A DNA stretch of 19,303 bases, from NCBI GenBank assembly GCA_027062125.1, contig JAMOTW010000183.1:1-19303 (forward strand). The letters are read 5' to 3'. A model generated the notes under the pieces. It had not been told where the DNA came from. It did no database searches and saw only the letters and a list, made by a program, of their open reading frames with translations. The DNA comes from Thermococcus sp. (GTDB taxonomy: Archaea > Methanobacteriota_B > Thermococci > Thermococcales > Thermococcaceae). A program made the position numbers and the translations under genes. Shown here piece after piece: positions 1 to 6,997 of this stretch; position 1 is the first letter of the stretch, and each line of letters starts with the position of its first letter.

Positions 1-167
1 CGAGCCTCTTCCTATGGGGGCGGGAGGAGGATATCCCGTCCGCAATAGGGAGGGCGAAGGAGCTTGGCTTTGAGAGGGTTCTGACGGTTCTGGAGAGGGA
101 AACGGCGAAATCCATCGGGGCAGAAAAGAAGGGGAAAGTGCAGATAATCGGAAAGGAACTCATCTAG
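1..167 (+). CDS. C-terminal fragment of an unrecognised protein
   Basis: The frame is open from the left edge (codons from base 3) to a TAG at 165-167 and gives about 54 residues. They include a helix-like stretch with GRAKELGFERVLTVLERETA and end in IIGKELI. The composition, rich in Glu, Lys, Arg and Ile, is that of a Thermococcales protein. I do not recognise the family. The stop shares the CTAG palindrome (164-167) with the stop of the convergent M20 gene, a packing style seen again in this window, which supports a real gene. Most of the protein lies outside the window. Confidence 0.6.
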   Translation, partial: SLFLWGREEDIPSAIGRAKELGFERVLTVLERETAKSIGAEKKGKVQIIGKELI

Positions 168-1318
168 TCCCCCAGAAACTCCAGCGCCAGGGCAACTTCC
201 ATTGCGGTGCCCAGATAAAGGACGTCCTCATCGACGTCGAACTTCGGATGATGGTGGGGGTGCACTATCCCCTTCTCCTCGTTGTAGATGCCGAGGGCAA
301 GGAATGCCCCCGGAACCCTCTGTAGGTAGAACGAAAAGTCCTCGGCGCCCATCGTCGGCGGGACTTCCCCGTACCTCAGTCCGTATTTCCGGGCGACTTT
401 CCTCGCGAAGTCCGCCATCTCGGGGGAGTTCACCGTCGGGGGCGTGAGCTCCTCAACCTCCAGCTCGTATTTCGCCCCGTGGGCCTTTGTAACGCCCTCC
501 AGGATTTCCCTCATTCTCCTCTGAATCAGCTCTCCGATTTCGGGCTTGAAGAATCGTATCGTGCCCCTGAACTCCACCTCCTCGGGGATGATGTTGAAGG
601 CCGTTCCGCCGTGGACGCTCGTGACGCTAACGACGCCGCTCTCTATCGGGGGGACGTTCCTGCTCACTATGGTCTGGAGCGCCAGGATTGCCTCGGCCAT
701 TATCGGGATGGGGTCGACGGTCTCGTGGGGAGAAGCACCGTGGCCGCCGTTGCCTATGATCCTCCCGTTGAATATCCCCGCCCCTGCCAGGAATGGACCC
801 TCTCTGATGCCGATGAGCCCGCTCGGCAGGTCCCTCCAGACGTGGAAGCCGAAGATGGCATCAACCCCCTCAAGGGCACCGCCCTTTATCATCCTCAGCG
901 CCCCGTTGCCGCCTTCCTCAGCCGGCTGGAAGATGAGCCTCACCCTGCCGTTGAGCTCCTCCTTATGCTCGGCTATTATCTTCGCCGCCCCGAGGAGCAT
1001 GGCCGTGTGGGCATCGTGGCCGCAGGCGTGCATCTTCCCGGGAACTCTGGATTTGTATGGGACGTCGTTCTCCTCCTGGACGGGAAGGGCGTCCATATCA
1101 GCGCGAAGGGCTATCGTCTTCTTTCCATCCCCGATGTCCGCTATTATTCCGGTTCCAACGCGCTTGATTGAGTAGCCCCACTCGCGCAGGTGCTCCTCCA
1201 CTATCTTAGAAGTTCTCTCCTCCTCGTACTTGAGCTCCGGGTGCATGTGGAAGTCCCTGCGCCAGGCTATAATCTCGCCCTCTATCCTCTTGGCTTCAGA
1301 AACGGGGTCTATGATCAT
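164..1318 (-). CDS. M20 family metal-dependent amidohydrolase / carboxypeptidase
   Basis: 384 residues, typical of the M20D group (IAA-amino acid hydrolase, aminoacylase and thermostable carboxypeptidase relatives). These enzymes hydrolyse N-acyl amino acids or release C-terminal amino acids with two metal ions in the cytoplasm. Visible motifs are ALRADMDALP near residue 70, ACGHDAH at 98-104 (Cys99 and His101 as metal ligands), the catalytic/metal PAEEGGNG at 132-139, GFHV with His159, a dimerisation-type insert with GGHGASPHETVDP near 191, and the C-terminal metal-binding His cluster HPHHHP at 353-358. The frame can extend to a TTG at 1345. I prefer the ATG at 1316-1318 because GGTGA lies five bases before it and the Thermococcales family starts there. 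An AT-rich TATA candidate lies near 1351-1358. The natural substrate cannot be read from sequence. Confidence 0.95.
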   Translation of the reverse strand: MIIDPVSEAKRIEGEIIAWRRDFHMHPELKYEEERTSKIVEEHLREWGYSIKRVGTGIIADIGDGKKTIALRADMDALPVQEENDVPYKSRVPGKMHACGHDAHTAMLLGAAKIIAEHKEELNGRVRLIFQPAEEGGNGALRMIKGGALEGVDAIFGFHVWRDLPSGLIGIREGPFLAGAGIFNGRIIGNGGHGASPHETVDPIPIMAEAILALQTIVSRNVPPIESGVVSVTSVHGGTAFNIIPEEVEFRGTIRFFKPEIGELIQRRMREILEGVTKAHGAKYELEVEELTPPTVNSPEMADFARKVARKYGLRYGEVPPTMGAEDFSFYLQRVPGAFLALGIYNEEKGIVHPHHHPKFDVDEDVLYLGTAMEVALALEFLGD

Positions 1319-1399
1319 GGTGTTCACCGTGGATACCTTTGCCAAACATGAATATTAACTTTTCGATGCTTGTCTGAATGGATTTCCATGACCGCAAAA

Positions 1400-1407
1400 T
1401 TTATAAA
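1400..1407 (+). promoter_or_regulatory. TATA box of the tRNA-Ala/tRNA-Val unit
   Basis: TTTATAAA preceded by a purine/A-rich BRE-like CGCAAAA. It places initiation near 1430, about 14 bases before tRNA-Ala. The tRNA-Val follows within 10 bases with no promoter of its own, so the two are probably co-transcribed. Confidence 0.75.
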
Positions 1408-1443
1408 CCCACTCTGATAGGTGAATACGGCGTCGATGGGAGT

Positions 1444-1521
<78 letters not shown>

Positions 1522-1531
1522 TCCCTGGGTT

Positions 1532-1609
1532 GGGCCCGTGGTCTAGACTGGTTATGACGCCACCCTGACAAGGTGGAGGTCCGGGGTTCGAATCCCCGCG
1601 GGCCCACCA
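1532..1609 (+). tRNA. tRNA-Val (GAC), CCA encoded
   Basis: Full cloverleaf. The acceptor stem GGGCCCG pairs with CGGGCCC, and the anticodon stem CCACC/GGTGG encloses the loop CTGACAA with anticodon GAC (valine, GUC/GUU). The T arm is CGGGG/CCCCG around TTCGAAT. The discriminator is A1606 and CCA is encoded at 1607-1609. It lies ten bases after tRNA-Ala. Confidence 0.97.
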
Positions 1610-1614
1610 GAAAA

Positions 1615-1639
1615 CAAACTTTCGCCGAGCGAAAGTTTG
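1615..1639. repeat. Perfect 11-bp hairpin just after tRNA-Val
   Basis: Arms CAAACTTTCGC (1615-1625) and GCGAAAGTTTG (1629-1639) with loop CGA. It starts six bases after the tRNA CCA. A T5 run follows at 1659-1663. It could act in 3'-end processing or termination of the tRNA transcript, or be one member of the local hairpin family. Confidence 0.8.
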
Positions 1640-1758
1640 ATCAAGGTTGGTAGCTCTCTTTTTAAATGCCGTTGTGACATTGATTTTCCTTACTCACCGC
1701 TCCCTCTTTGTGTGGAGCCTTTTTGGAGTGTTCTCTTTGTAAGGAGTTGCTCTAAATA

Positions 1759-1775
1759 GACGCCCGAAGGGCGTC
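1759..1775. repeat. Perfect 7-bp GC-rich hairpin
   Basis: Arms GACGCCC and GGGCGTC with loop GAA. It lies five bases after the GTTGCTCT word (1746-1753). A degenerate relative, GCCC-CGAA-GGGC, occurs at 2011-2022. Confidence 0.8.
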
Positions 1776-1892
1776 GGAGGAGAAAACCCTACCAAGAATT
1801 GCAAGTTTGAGAAGAGCTCCATAATTCAATGCAAACTTCCAATGAAAATCAGCCCCTCAAGAGGCCCTTACAAAGGAGCTACAAACTTTTGG

Positions 1893-1915
1893 TGAAGCTT
1901 TTTCCAAAAGCTTCA
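1893..1915. repeat. Perfect 10-bp hairpin with AAGCTTTT core
   Basis: Arms TGAAGCTTTT (1893-1902) and AAAAGCTTCA (1906-1915) with loop TCC. The 19-base core AAGCTTTTTCCAAAAGCTT differs at one base from the hairpin at 15233-15253 beyond tRNA-Ser. Confidence 0.85.
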
Positions 1916-1996
1916 GCGCTGGCGGAAGAAAGAGTGCTTTTTTGAAATTGCAAGTTCTGAAGTGGGTTTCTCCTTCACTTGCTCATTGGTGAGTGT

Positions 1997-2009
1997 TTCT
2001 CTCTGAGAA
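1997..2009. repeat. Small 5-bp hairpin
   Basis: TTCTC and GAGAA with loop TCT, immediately followed by the GCCC-CGAA-GGGC hairpin at 2011-2022. Each is weak alone. They are noted because of the density of three-base-loop hairpins here. Confidence 0.5.
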
Positions 2010-2213
2010 GGCCCCGAAGGGCGCTGATATGAAGTTAAAACTGCTTTGATAATGCCCGTTTGGATGTTAAACCTCTTTGGACTTACTCTTTAGTCAGTGC
2101 ACGACTGATTTTTGTTCTTTTTGGAGAAGAGCCATCATTTCGCCAGCCTTCCCCAAAGCTGAGCACAAAATTTCTTTGGTGGTGCTTCGTCTTGCAAAGC
2201 CTCTGGGATAAGG

Positions 2214-2220
2214 TTTATAA
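2214..2220 (+). promoter_or_regulatory. TATA box of the DUF357-UPF0212 operon
   Basis: TTTATAA within AAGGTTTATAAGACC. It predicts initiation around 2240 and a leader of about 14 bases carrying the GTGAGG ribosome binding site. It marks the end of the gene-poor stretch. Confidence 0.7.
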
Positions 2221-2253
2221 GACCACCTCCCAACCCAACGTGAGGCGAGACCG

Positions 2254-2541
2254 GTGGGGCGGGAGATAACCGAGGAAAAGCTCCAGAAGTACTTTAGAAT
2301 CACCGAAGAGGCGCTGAAGACCCTTGAGGTTGCGGTTCATGAGAAAAGCCTGCTCTGGGTGGCTGCCCAGGATTTTCTGACGATGGCGAGGAGCTATTTT
2401 GAGGACGCCAAATACTACTACGAGAAGGGCGACTACGTCACAGCCTTCGCGGCGCTGAACTACGCCCACGGCTTTATCGATGCGGGCGTAAGGCTCGGAG
2501 TTTTCAGGGGAGAGGATGACAGGCTCTTTGCCTTTGGCTGA
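2254..2541 (+). CDS. DUF357 family protein
   Basis: 95 residues, GTG start eight bases after GTGAGG. It looks mostly helical, with a hydrophobic/aromatic centre around YFEDAKYYYEKGDYVTAFAA and NYAHGFIDAG. This matches DUF357, a small archaeal family of helical-hairpin proteins of unknown function. No membrane segments or cysteines are seen. Its stop codon overlaps the GAGGTGAG binding site of the UPF0212 gene ten bases further on, so the two are very likely translated from one message. The function is unknown. Confidence 0.85.
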   Translation: MGREITEEKLQKYFRITEEALKTLEVAVHEKSLLWVAAQDFLTMARSYFEDAKYYYEKGDYVTAFAALNYAHGFIDAGVRLGVFRGEDDRLFAFG

Positions 2542-2551
2542 GGTGAGGACT

Positions 2552-2932
2552 ATGGGAGACTACGTCGTCGTTTTGGAGGCACCCATAATAGTGAGGGACG
2601 TTGAGACGAGCGAGGACGCGATAAACGTCGCCGTTTCCAAGGTCGCCAAGGCGCTCAACAAGGAGAAGCTCGACTTCGTGAGGGTTGAAATAGGCTACTC
2701 CCAGTGCCCCGTCTGCGGGGCCCACTTCGAGAGCGCCTTCGTCATCGGATCGGTCGGGCTCGTGGGCATGTACCTGACCATAAAGGTCTACAACGCTCAG
2801 ACCATCGAACACGCCGAGAGGATAGCCAAGGCCGTCATAGGCAAGGCGCTCAAGAAGGTCCCCCTCAAGGTCTACGAGATTCGCGAGCTGACTGAGGAGG
2901 ACGAAGGAGACGGCGTGGAGCTTGGGGAGTGA
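2552..2932 (+). CDS. UPF0212 / DUF555 family protein
   Basis: 126 residues matching the conserved archaeal UPF0212 family of unknown function. It begins MGDYVVVLEAPIIVRDVET and carries one CPVCG pair (Cys52, Cys55) that could bind a metal as a dimer, followed by a small-residue run AFVIGSVGLVG and an acidic tail. The frame extends 12 codons further upstream. I place the start at the ATG 2552 because GGTGA lies five bases before it and family members start MGDYVVV. The stop abuts the stop of the convergent membrane protein: TGATCA at 2930-2935 contains both. Confidence 0.92.
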   Translation: MGDYVVVLEAPIIVRDVETSEDAINVAVSKVAKALNKEKLDFVRVEIGYSQCPVCGAHFESAFVIGSVGLVGMYLTIKVYNAQTIEHAERIAKAVIGKALKKVPLKVYEIRELTEEDEGDGVELGE

Positions 2933-3838
2933 TCAGATTTCTCCCTCAATTTCTTCTTCTGGAATCGTCTCCACGTACACCCACAGTGCGCCCAGGCTGT
3001 TTATCACGTACCTCACCGCCCCGAGGAAGAGCAGGAGGAGCAGCGTCAGTGCCCCCATGTAGTATTCGTACTGGAGAACCAGAAAGACATCCACGATTGA
3101 GAGTCCCAGCCCCAGGGTGAAGCAGCCGCCGGGGTTGGTCTTGGCGACGCGCCATATCTCCCCCACGACCCCAACGTCCCCTGTGAAGTAATACGCCGGG
3201 ACGACGAGCGCGAAGGCAGGTGTGGTCAGTATCCCGGCTATAAAGGAGCCGAATGGGCCGAAGATCGCTATGGGAATCGCCAGGAGAACCAGTGCAATTA
3301 GAACGACTACGAACGTCAGAATCTCCGCGGCAACCAGGGCCGGCAAAGCTTTCAATCCTGCTTTGATGGATTCTATGCTCCTCTTCTCTCCGTCTCCTGT
3401 CAGTCCCACCGCAGCGTCCACGAGGGCGTAGCCAAAGGTCAGATTTGTCAGGAACACCCACACCGCGAAGACAACCATCAGGGAAAGTTTTTCCCTCATC
3501 TCGCTCGATGCACGGAGGTACTCCCAGTAGGTGTCCCGGTAAACCTGCATTCCGCAGCAGCTCACGGTTGTCTCGTTGGGACGGTAGTAGGTCTCGTCAC
3601 ATTTCATTCCATGCCCGCCGAAGAAGTCGGGATCGAAGTTGAAAACCGCGTGGCAGTTTATGGCGTCGTTCTCCTTCTCCATCAGCCTCAGTATCTCCTT
3701 TACCCTCCCGTAGCTCTCCATGAACCCGCTCACCAGGGGGAAAGGGAGGGCGTAGGTCACGAGCAGGGCTGCGATGAGCAGACTCATGAACTTCTTACTT
3801 CTGAGCGTCTTATCGAATTCTATGCTGGGAGTCCCCAT
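2933..3838 (-). CDS. Multi-pass membrane protein with cysteine-containing outer loop
   Basis: 301 residues, no named family recognised with certainty. Hydrophobic segments lie at about 17-38, 118-142, 165-188, 192-217, 240-256 and 261-288. Between the first two is a roughly 80-residue polar loop with four cysteines (62, 80 and the pair 94-95), probably extracytoplasmic and able to form disulfides. The tail EEEIEGEI is acidic. It resembles the membrane protein on the other side of pyrG (5552-6442): both share a layout in which a small-residue helix leads into a charged segment (GEKRSIESIKAG here, GEERTLRELILDG there) and then a helix pair. A TATA-like element (TTAAATA, 3870-3876) gives a very short leader, and no strong ribosome site is visible. 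It could be a transport-type or general membrane-domain protein. Confidence 0.85.
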   Translation of the reverse strand: MGTPSIEFDKTLRSKKFMSLLIAALLVTYALPFPLVSGFMESYGRVKEILRLMEKENDAINCHAVFNFDPDFFGGHGMKCDETYYRPNETTVSCCGMQVYRDTYWEYLRASSEMREKLSLMVVFAVWVFLTNLTFGYALVDAAVGLTGDGEKRSIESIKAGLKALPALVAAEILTFVVVLIALVLLAIPIAIFGPFGSFIAGILTTPAFALVVPAYYFTGDVGVVGEIWRVAKTNPGGCFTLGLGLSIVDVFLVLQYEYYMGALTLLLLLFLGAVRYVINSLGALWVYVETIPEEEIEGEI

Positions 3839-3869
3839 GTTACATCAGCAAGTGGTGTGTGGGTGAACC

Positions 3870-3910
3870 TATTTAAGCCTTTTCCCTCAGGCCTCGACAA
3901 AGCTTTTAAG
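3870..3910. promoter_or_regulatory. Divergent promoters of the membrane protein and pyrG
   Basis: On the minus strand, CTTAAATA (3870-3877) lies about 35 bases before the membrane-protein ATG. On the plus strand, TTTTAAG (3904-3910) predicts initiation near 3932 and a leader of about 22 bases with the GGAGG site (3942-3946) of pyrG. No operator-like repeat is seen. Confidence 0.6.
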
Positions 3911-3953
3911 CACTTACCAATCAAGGAACGACATAACCTCTGGAGGTTTTGCC

Positions 3954-5555
3954 ATGACCAAGTTCATATTCGTCACGGGTGGTGTCGTCAGCGGCCTCGG
4001 AAAGGGAATAACGAGCGCTTCCCTCGGAATGCTCATGAAGGCGAGGGGATTCAGAACGACGAACATCAAAATCGACCCTTACCTCAACTACGACGCGGGA
4101 ACGATGAACCCCTACCAGCACGGAGAAGTCTTCGTCCTCGACGACGGGGGAGAAGTTGACCTCGACCTCGGCAACTACGAGCGCTTCCTCGACACGAGCC
4201 TGAGCTTCGACCACAACATAACCACGGGCAAGGTTTACTCCGCCGTCATCGAGAAGGAAAGGAAAGGCGAGTACCTCGGCGCCACCGTCCAGGTTATCCC
4301 GCACATTACCAACGAGATAAAGGAGCGCATCAGGAGAATCGCGAGGGACTACGACGTTGTCATCGTTGAAATCGGCGGAACCGTCGGCGACATCGAGAGT
4401 ATGCCCTTCCTTGAGGCGGCGAGGCAGATGCAGATAGAGGAGGGCCAGGAGAACGTCGCCTTCGTCCACGTCACCTACGTGCCCAAGCTCAAGGTCGTCG
4501 GCGAGCAGAAGACCAAGCCGACCCAGCACAGCGTTAAGGAACTGCGCTCCCTCGGAATCCAGCCGGACGCGATAGTCGCGCGCTCGGAGGAGCCCCTGGA
4601 GGAGAGCGCCAGGATGAAGATAAGCCTCTTCACGAACGTCCCCGATGAGGCCGTCATCAGCGCCTACGACGTGGAGGACACGTACGAGGTTCCCCTCATG
4701 CTGGAGAAGGAGGGGCTGGCGAGATACCTCACCAAAAGGCTCGGCCTCCCTGAGAAGGAGCCCGAACTGGATGCCTGGCGTGAGATGGTGGAGAAGTACA
4801 AGTCCCTCGAGGACACAGTCGAGATAGCCATTGTTGGCAAGTACGTCAAGCTCTCCGACTCCTACCTGAGCATAAAGGAAGCGTTAAAGCACTCCAGCGT
4901 CGCCAACGGGGTTAAGGTGAAGATCCGCTGGATAGAGGCCGAGGACCTTGAAAAAGCTGGAACAAAGCTCCTCGAGGGCGTCGACGGAATCATAGTCCCC
5001 GGCGGCTTCGGTGCGCGCGGTACCGAGGGCAAAATGATGGCGGCCCGCTATGCCCGCGAGAACGACATCCCGTTCCTCGGAATCTGCTTTGGCTTCCAGC
5101 TCACCGTCGTCGAGTTCGCCCGCAACGTCCTCGGACTCAGGGGGGCGCACTCAACCGAGATTGACCCGCGGACTCCGTATCCCGTCGTCGACCTCATGCC
5201 TGAGCAGAGGGACCTCGACAGGCTTGGGGGTACCATGCGCCTCGGTGCTTATCCCGTCCACATCAAGCCCAACACCCTTGCAAGGAAGCTCTACGGCAGG
5301 GAAATAGTCTACGAGCGCCACAGGCACCGCTGGGAGGTCAATCCCGACTACATAGAGCAGTTTGAGAAGGCAGGCCTCGTCTTCAGCGGCATAGCCGGCG
5401 ACGACGGCAGGAGGATGGAGATACTGGAGCTTCCTGACAGGAGGTACTTCATAGCAACCCAGTTCCACCCGGAGTTCAAGTCCAGGCCGATGAACCCTGC
5501 CCCGGTCTTCAGGGGGCTGGTGAAAGCGGCAAAAGAGAAGAGGTACGGGGGCTAA
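3954..5555 (+). CDS. pyrG: CTP synthase
   Basis: 533 residues, full length. It makes CTP from UTP, ATP and glutamine, the last step of de novo pyrimidine nucleotide synthesis, in the cytoplasm. The N-terminal synthetase domain opens with FVTGGVVSGLGKG (ATP loop) and IKIDPYLNYDAGTM. KTKPTQHSVKELRSLGI near residue 185 lines the UTP/CTP site. The C-terminal class I glutamine amidotransferase domain has the oxyanion-loop GGFGARG, the nucleophile Cys378 in GICFGFQ, and the His505/Glu507 pair in FHPEF. GICFGFQ replaces the usual GICLGMQ, a conservative change. The ATG follows GGAGG by seven bases. Its TAA overlaps the stop of the convergent membrane gene at CTAA (5552-5555). Confidence 0.98.
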   Translation: MTKFIFVTGGVVSGLGKGITSASLGMLMKARGFRTTNIKIDPYLNYDAGTMNPYQHGEVFVLDDGGEVDLDLGNYERFLDTSLSFDHNITTGKVYSAVIEKERKGEYLGATVQVIPHITNEIKERIRRIARDYDVVIVEIGGTVGDIESMPFLEAARQMQIEEGQENVAFVHVTYVPKLKVVGEQKTKPTQHSVKELRSLGIQPDAIVARSEEPLEESARMKISLFTNVPDEAVISAYDVEDTYEVPLMLEKEGLARYLTKRLGLPEKEPELDAWREMVEKYKSLEDTVEIAIVGKYVKLSDSYLSIKEALKHSSVANGVKVKIRWIEAEDLEKAGTKLLEGVDGIIVPGGFGARGTEGKMMAARYARENDIPFLGICFGFQLTVVEFARNVLGLRGAHSTEIDPRTPYPVVDLMPEQRDLDRLGGTMRLGAYPVHIKPNTLARKLYGREIVYERHRHRWEVNPDYIEQFEKAGLVFSGIAGDDGRRMEILELPDRRYFIATQFHPEFKSRPMNPAPVFRGLVKAAKEKRYGG

Positions 5556-6442
5556 ATTTCTATTCCCAGCTCGGCCAGCTCTTCGTCCACTCTTTTCAGT
5601 TCTTCCATTCTCTGCAGTTCCCTGTAGAACGCGACCCCAGCGACCCAGATGAACGCGTAGAGGAGCGCATCGAACGGGGCCTGGAGGAGCGCCGAGACGT
5701 AGCTGGCCACCCCAGAGGGCAGGAAGAGCTCGGTAACGAACGCCACGGGTGCCGATATCATGACTATTCCAACGACCCCGACCCACACCAGAAAGCCGAA
5801 TCCCACGCTCGAAAGCACGTTTCTGAAGACCAGCCCGAACGCCTCAAACGCCGCCCCGATGATGCTTTTGTCCGCGTAGAGCGGTATCGCGATGGCGGAC
5901 AGGGAAGTGACGAGCGCTCCGATGAGAACCAGGAGGACGATGCCGATGAAGATGAGAACCCCGCCCGTGGGGAGGGTCAGAACCCCCACCACGACCGGGA
6001 TGAAGGCAACTCCAATGAAGGTCAGGACGATGAGGGAGTATACCACGTTTATCAAGAACACTCCTGGGAAGTGCCTCATGCCGTCCAGGATGAGCTCCCT
6101 CAGGGTCCTCTCCTCCCCTGCCAGATGAGCGAGGGCTCCCTTGACAACGCTGTACTCGAAGATTGAGCTCAGAACCATCGAGATGATCAGGTACACGGCC
6201 AGGCTTTTCATGAGCTGGAGGAAAACGTCCATATCATCCTCGTTTATAAGACTCCCGTATTCCTCCACGATGACGTTGCCCTTCTGCATCGACGTCTGGT
6301 TCTGCTCGAAGGGTATCTCATTCGGGATGAGGTAGGCTCCTATTGGGGCCAGGATGAGCGCGAGTATGAGCGCCAGAAGGTAGAGCTTTTTGTTTGCCAG
6401 TATGAGCGAGAAGGTTTTTACGAAGGCATCTACCGCTCCCAT
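5552..6442 (-). CDS. Multi-pass membrane protein, relative of the one at 2933-3838
   Basis: 296 residues without cysteine. Hydrophobic segments lie near 14-36, 75-95, 120-145, 147-178, 205-235 and 245-265. A polar loop follows the first helix, and the tail is charged and helical (RELQRMEELKRVDEELAEL). The arrangement recalls the broad archaeal family of six-helix membrane domains. I cannot assign a function. The frame can start at a GTG (6466), but a TATA element at 6474-6480 on the minus strand (TTTTAAA) predicts initiation near 6450, downstream of that GTG. The ATG at 6440-6442, with GGTGG four bases before it, is the better start. It overlaps the pyrG stop by four bases. Confidence 0.85.
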   Translation of the reverse strand: MGAVDAFVKTFSLILANKKLYLLALILALILAPIGAYLIPNEIPFEQNQTSMQKGNVIVEEYGSLINEDDMDVFLQLMKSLAVYLIISMVLSSIFEYSVVKGALAHLAGEERTLRELILDGMRHFPGVFLINVVYSLIVLTFIGVAFIPVVVGVLTLPTGGVLIFIGIVLLVLIGALVTSLSAIAIPLYADKSIIGAAFEAFGLVFRNVLSSVGFGFLVWVGVVGIVMISAPVAFVTELFLPSGVASYVSALLQAPFDALLYAFIWVAGVAFYRELQRMEELKRVDEELAELGIEI

Positions 6443-6513
6443 TCCACCACCCGTTGGAGTAATCACGGAAAGGTTTAAAATCTTTTGGGTGCGCTTTTCG
6501 TGCCCCAGAAAAG

Positions 6514-6521
6514 CTTATAAA
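6514..6521 (+). promoter_or_regulatory. TATA box of the S8e gene
   Basis: CTTATAAA within AAAAGCTTATAAACG. It predicts initiation near 6545 and a leader of roughly 40 bases ending in the GAGGTGA ribosome site at 6571-6577. Confidence 0.7.
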
Positions 6522-6582
6522 CGAACCTCCGAAAGTGGCGATAGGTTGTAAAGGCTGATATCAATCTCATGAGGTGAGAAGA

Positions 6583-6975
6583 ATGGCCATCTGGCAGGGA
6601 AGATCACTCAAGAAGCCTTCAGGTGGAAGGATTATCCTCGCTAGGAAGAAGAGGAAGAGGGAGCTCGGAAGGGAGCCGGCCTTCACCAGGGTCGGTGAGG
6701 ACAGGGAAAAGAAGAAGATAATCCGGACCTACGGCGGAAACAGGAAGGTCAGGCTCATCGAGGCCCTCTACGCCAACGTCTTCGAGGGTGGAAAGGGCAA
6801 GAAGGTCAAGATACTCAACGTCGTTGAGAACCCGGCCAACAGGCAGTACGTCAGGAGAAACATAATCACCAAGGGCGCCATCATCGAGACCGAGGCAGGA
6901 AAAGCCATCGTCACCAGCAGGCCCGGCCAGGACGGCGTCGTCAACGCCGTTCTCATCAAGGAGGAGAGCGCCTGA
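6583..6975 (+). CDS. rps8e: 30S ribosomal protein S8e
   Basis: 130 residues, matching archaeal S8e along its whole length. Features are the basic N-terminus MAIWQGRSLKKPSGG, the RKKRKRELGREP patch, the conserved RTYGGNRKVR segment, and a C-terminal part with NPANRQYVRRNIITKGAIIET. It is a structural protein of the small ribosomal subunit that binds rRNA. The frame could begin at a GTG three codons earlier, but that GTG belongs to the GAGGTGAG ribosome site; the ATG at 6583 is the start. The gene is monocistronic here. A T-rich tract follows, then the direct repeat at 6998. Confidence 0.97.
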   Translation: MAIWQGRSLKKPSGGRIILARKKRKRELGREPAFTRVGEDREKKKIIRTYGGNRKVRLIEALYANVFEGGKGKKVKILNVVENPANRQYVRRNIITKGAIIETEAGKAIVTSRPGQDGVVNAVLIKEESA

Positions 6976-6976
6976 A

Positions 6977-6991
6977 CTCTTTTCTCCTTTT
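6977..6991 (+). terminator. T-rich transcription terminator of the S8e gene
   Basis: The tract ACTCTTTTCTCCTTTTAAA directly follows the stop codon. Archaeal RNA polymerase terminates on such T runs without needing a hairpin. It lies seven bases before the left direct repeat. Confidence 0.6.
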
Positions 6992-6997
6992 AAATGC

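Larger units (their letters stand above)
1610..2213. other. Gene-poor, hairpin-rich stretch after the tRNA pair
   Basis: About 600 bases, AT-richer than the surroundings, without a convincing gene. It holds a series of short inverted repeats, several of them perfect with three-base loops, listed separately. It also has a 10-bp inverted pair CTTTGTAAGG (1735-1744) / CCTTACAAAG (1866-1875), a GTTGCTCT word at 1746-1753, and two related AATTGCAAGTT words near 1797 and 1947. A 69-codon frame at 2060-2269 overlaps the promoter and start of the next gene and has atypical Trp/Phe/Ser-rich content, so I do not call it. The order of GTTGCTCT, GC-rich hairpin and AAGCTTTT hairpin recurs after tRNA-Ser (15031-15254), so this is probably a decayed or degenerate repeated element. 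Confidence 0.6.

Noticed and set aside
1319..1345. TTG start giving the M20 protein nine more residues
   Set aside because: No ribosome site precedes the TTG, while the ATG at 1316-1318 has GGTGA at proper spacing and fits the family N-terminus.
1610..2213. C/D box guide RNA
   Set aside because: No paired TGATGA and CTGA boxes at suitable spacing were seen on either strand in the non-coding stretches.
2060..2303. Two small overlapping reading frames (69 codons each, opposite strands)
   Set aside because: The plus-strand frame runs across the TATA box and start of the DUF357 gene, and the minus-strand frame is opposite it. Composition is atypical and no ribosome site precedes either. The plus-strand frame may be a relic but cannot be supported as a gene.
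6443..6466. GTG start for the membrane protein at 5552-6442
   Set aside because: The TATA element at 6474-6480 predicts initiation downstream of that GTG, and the inner ATG has its own GGTGG.
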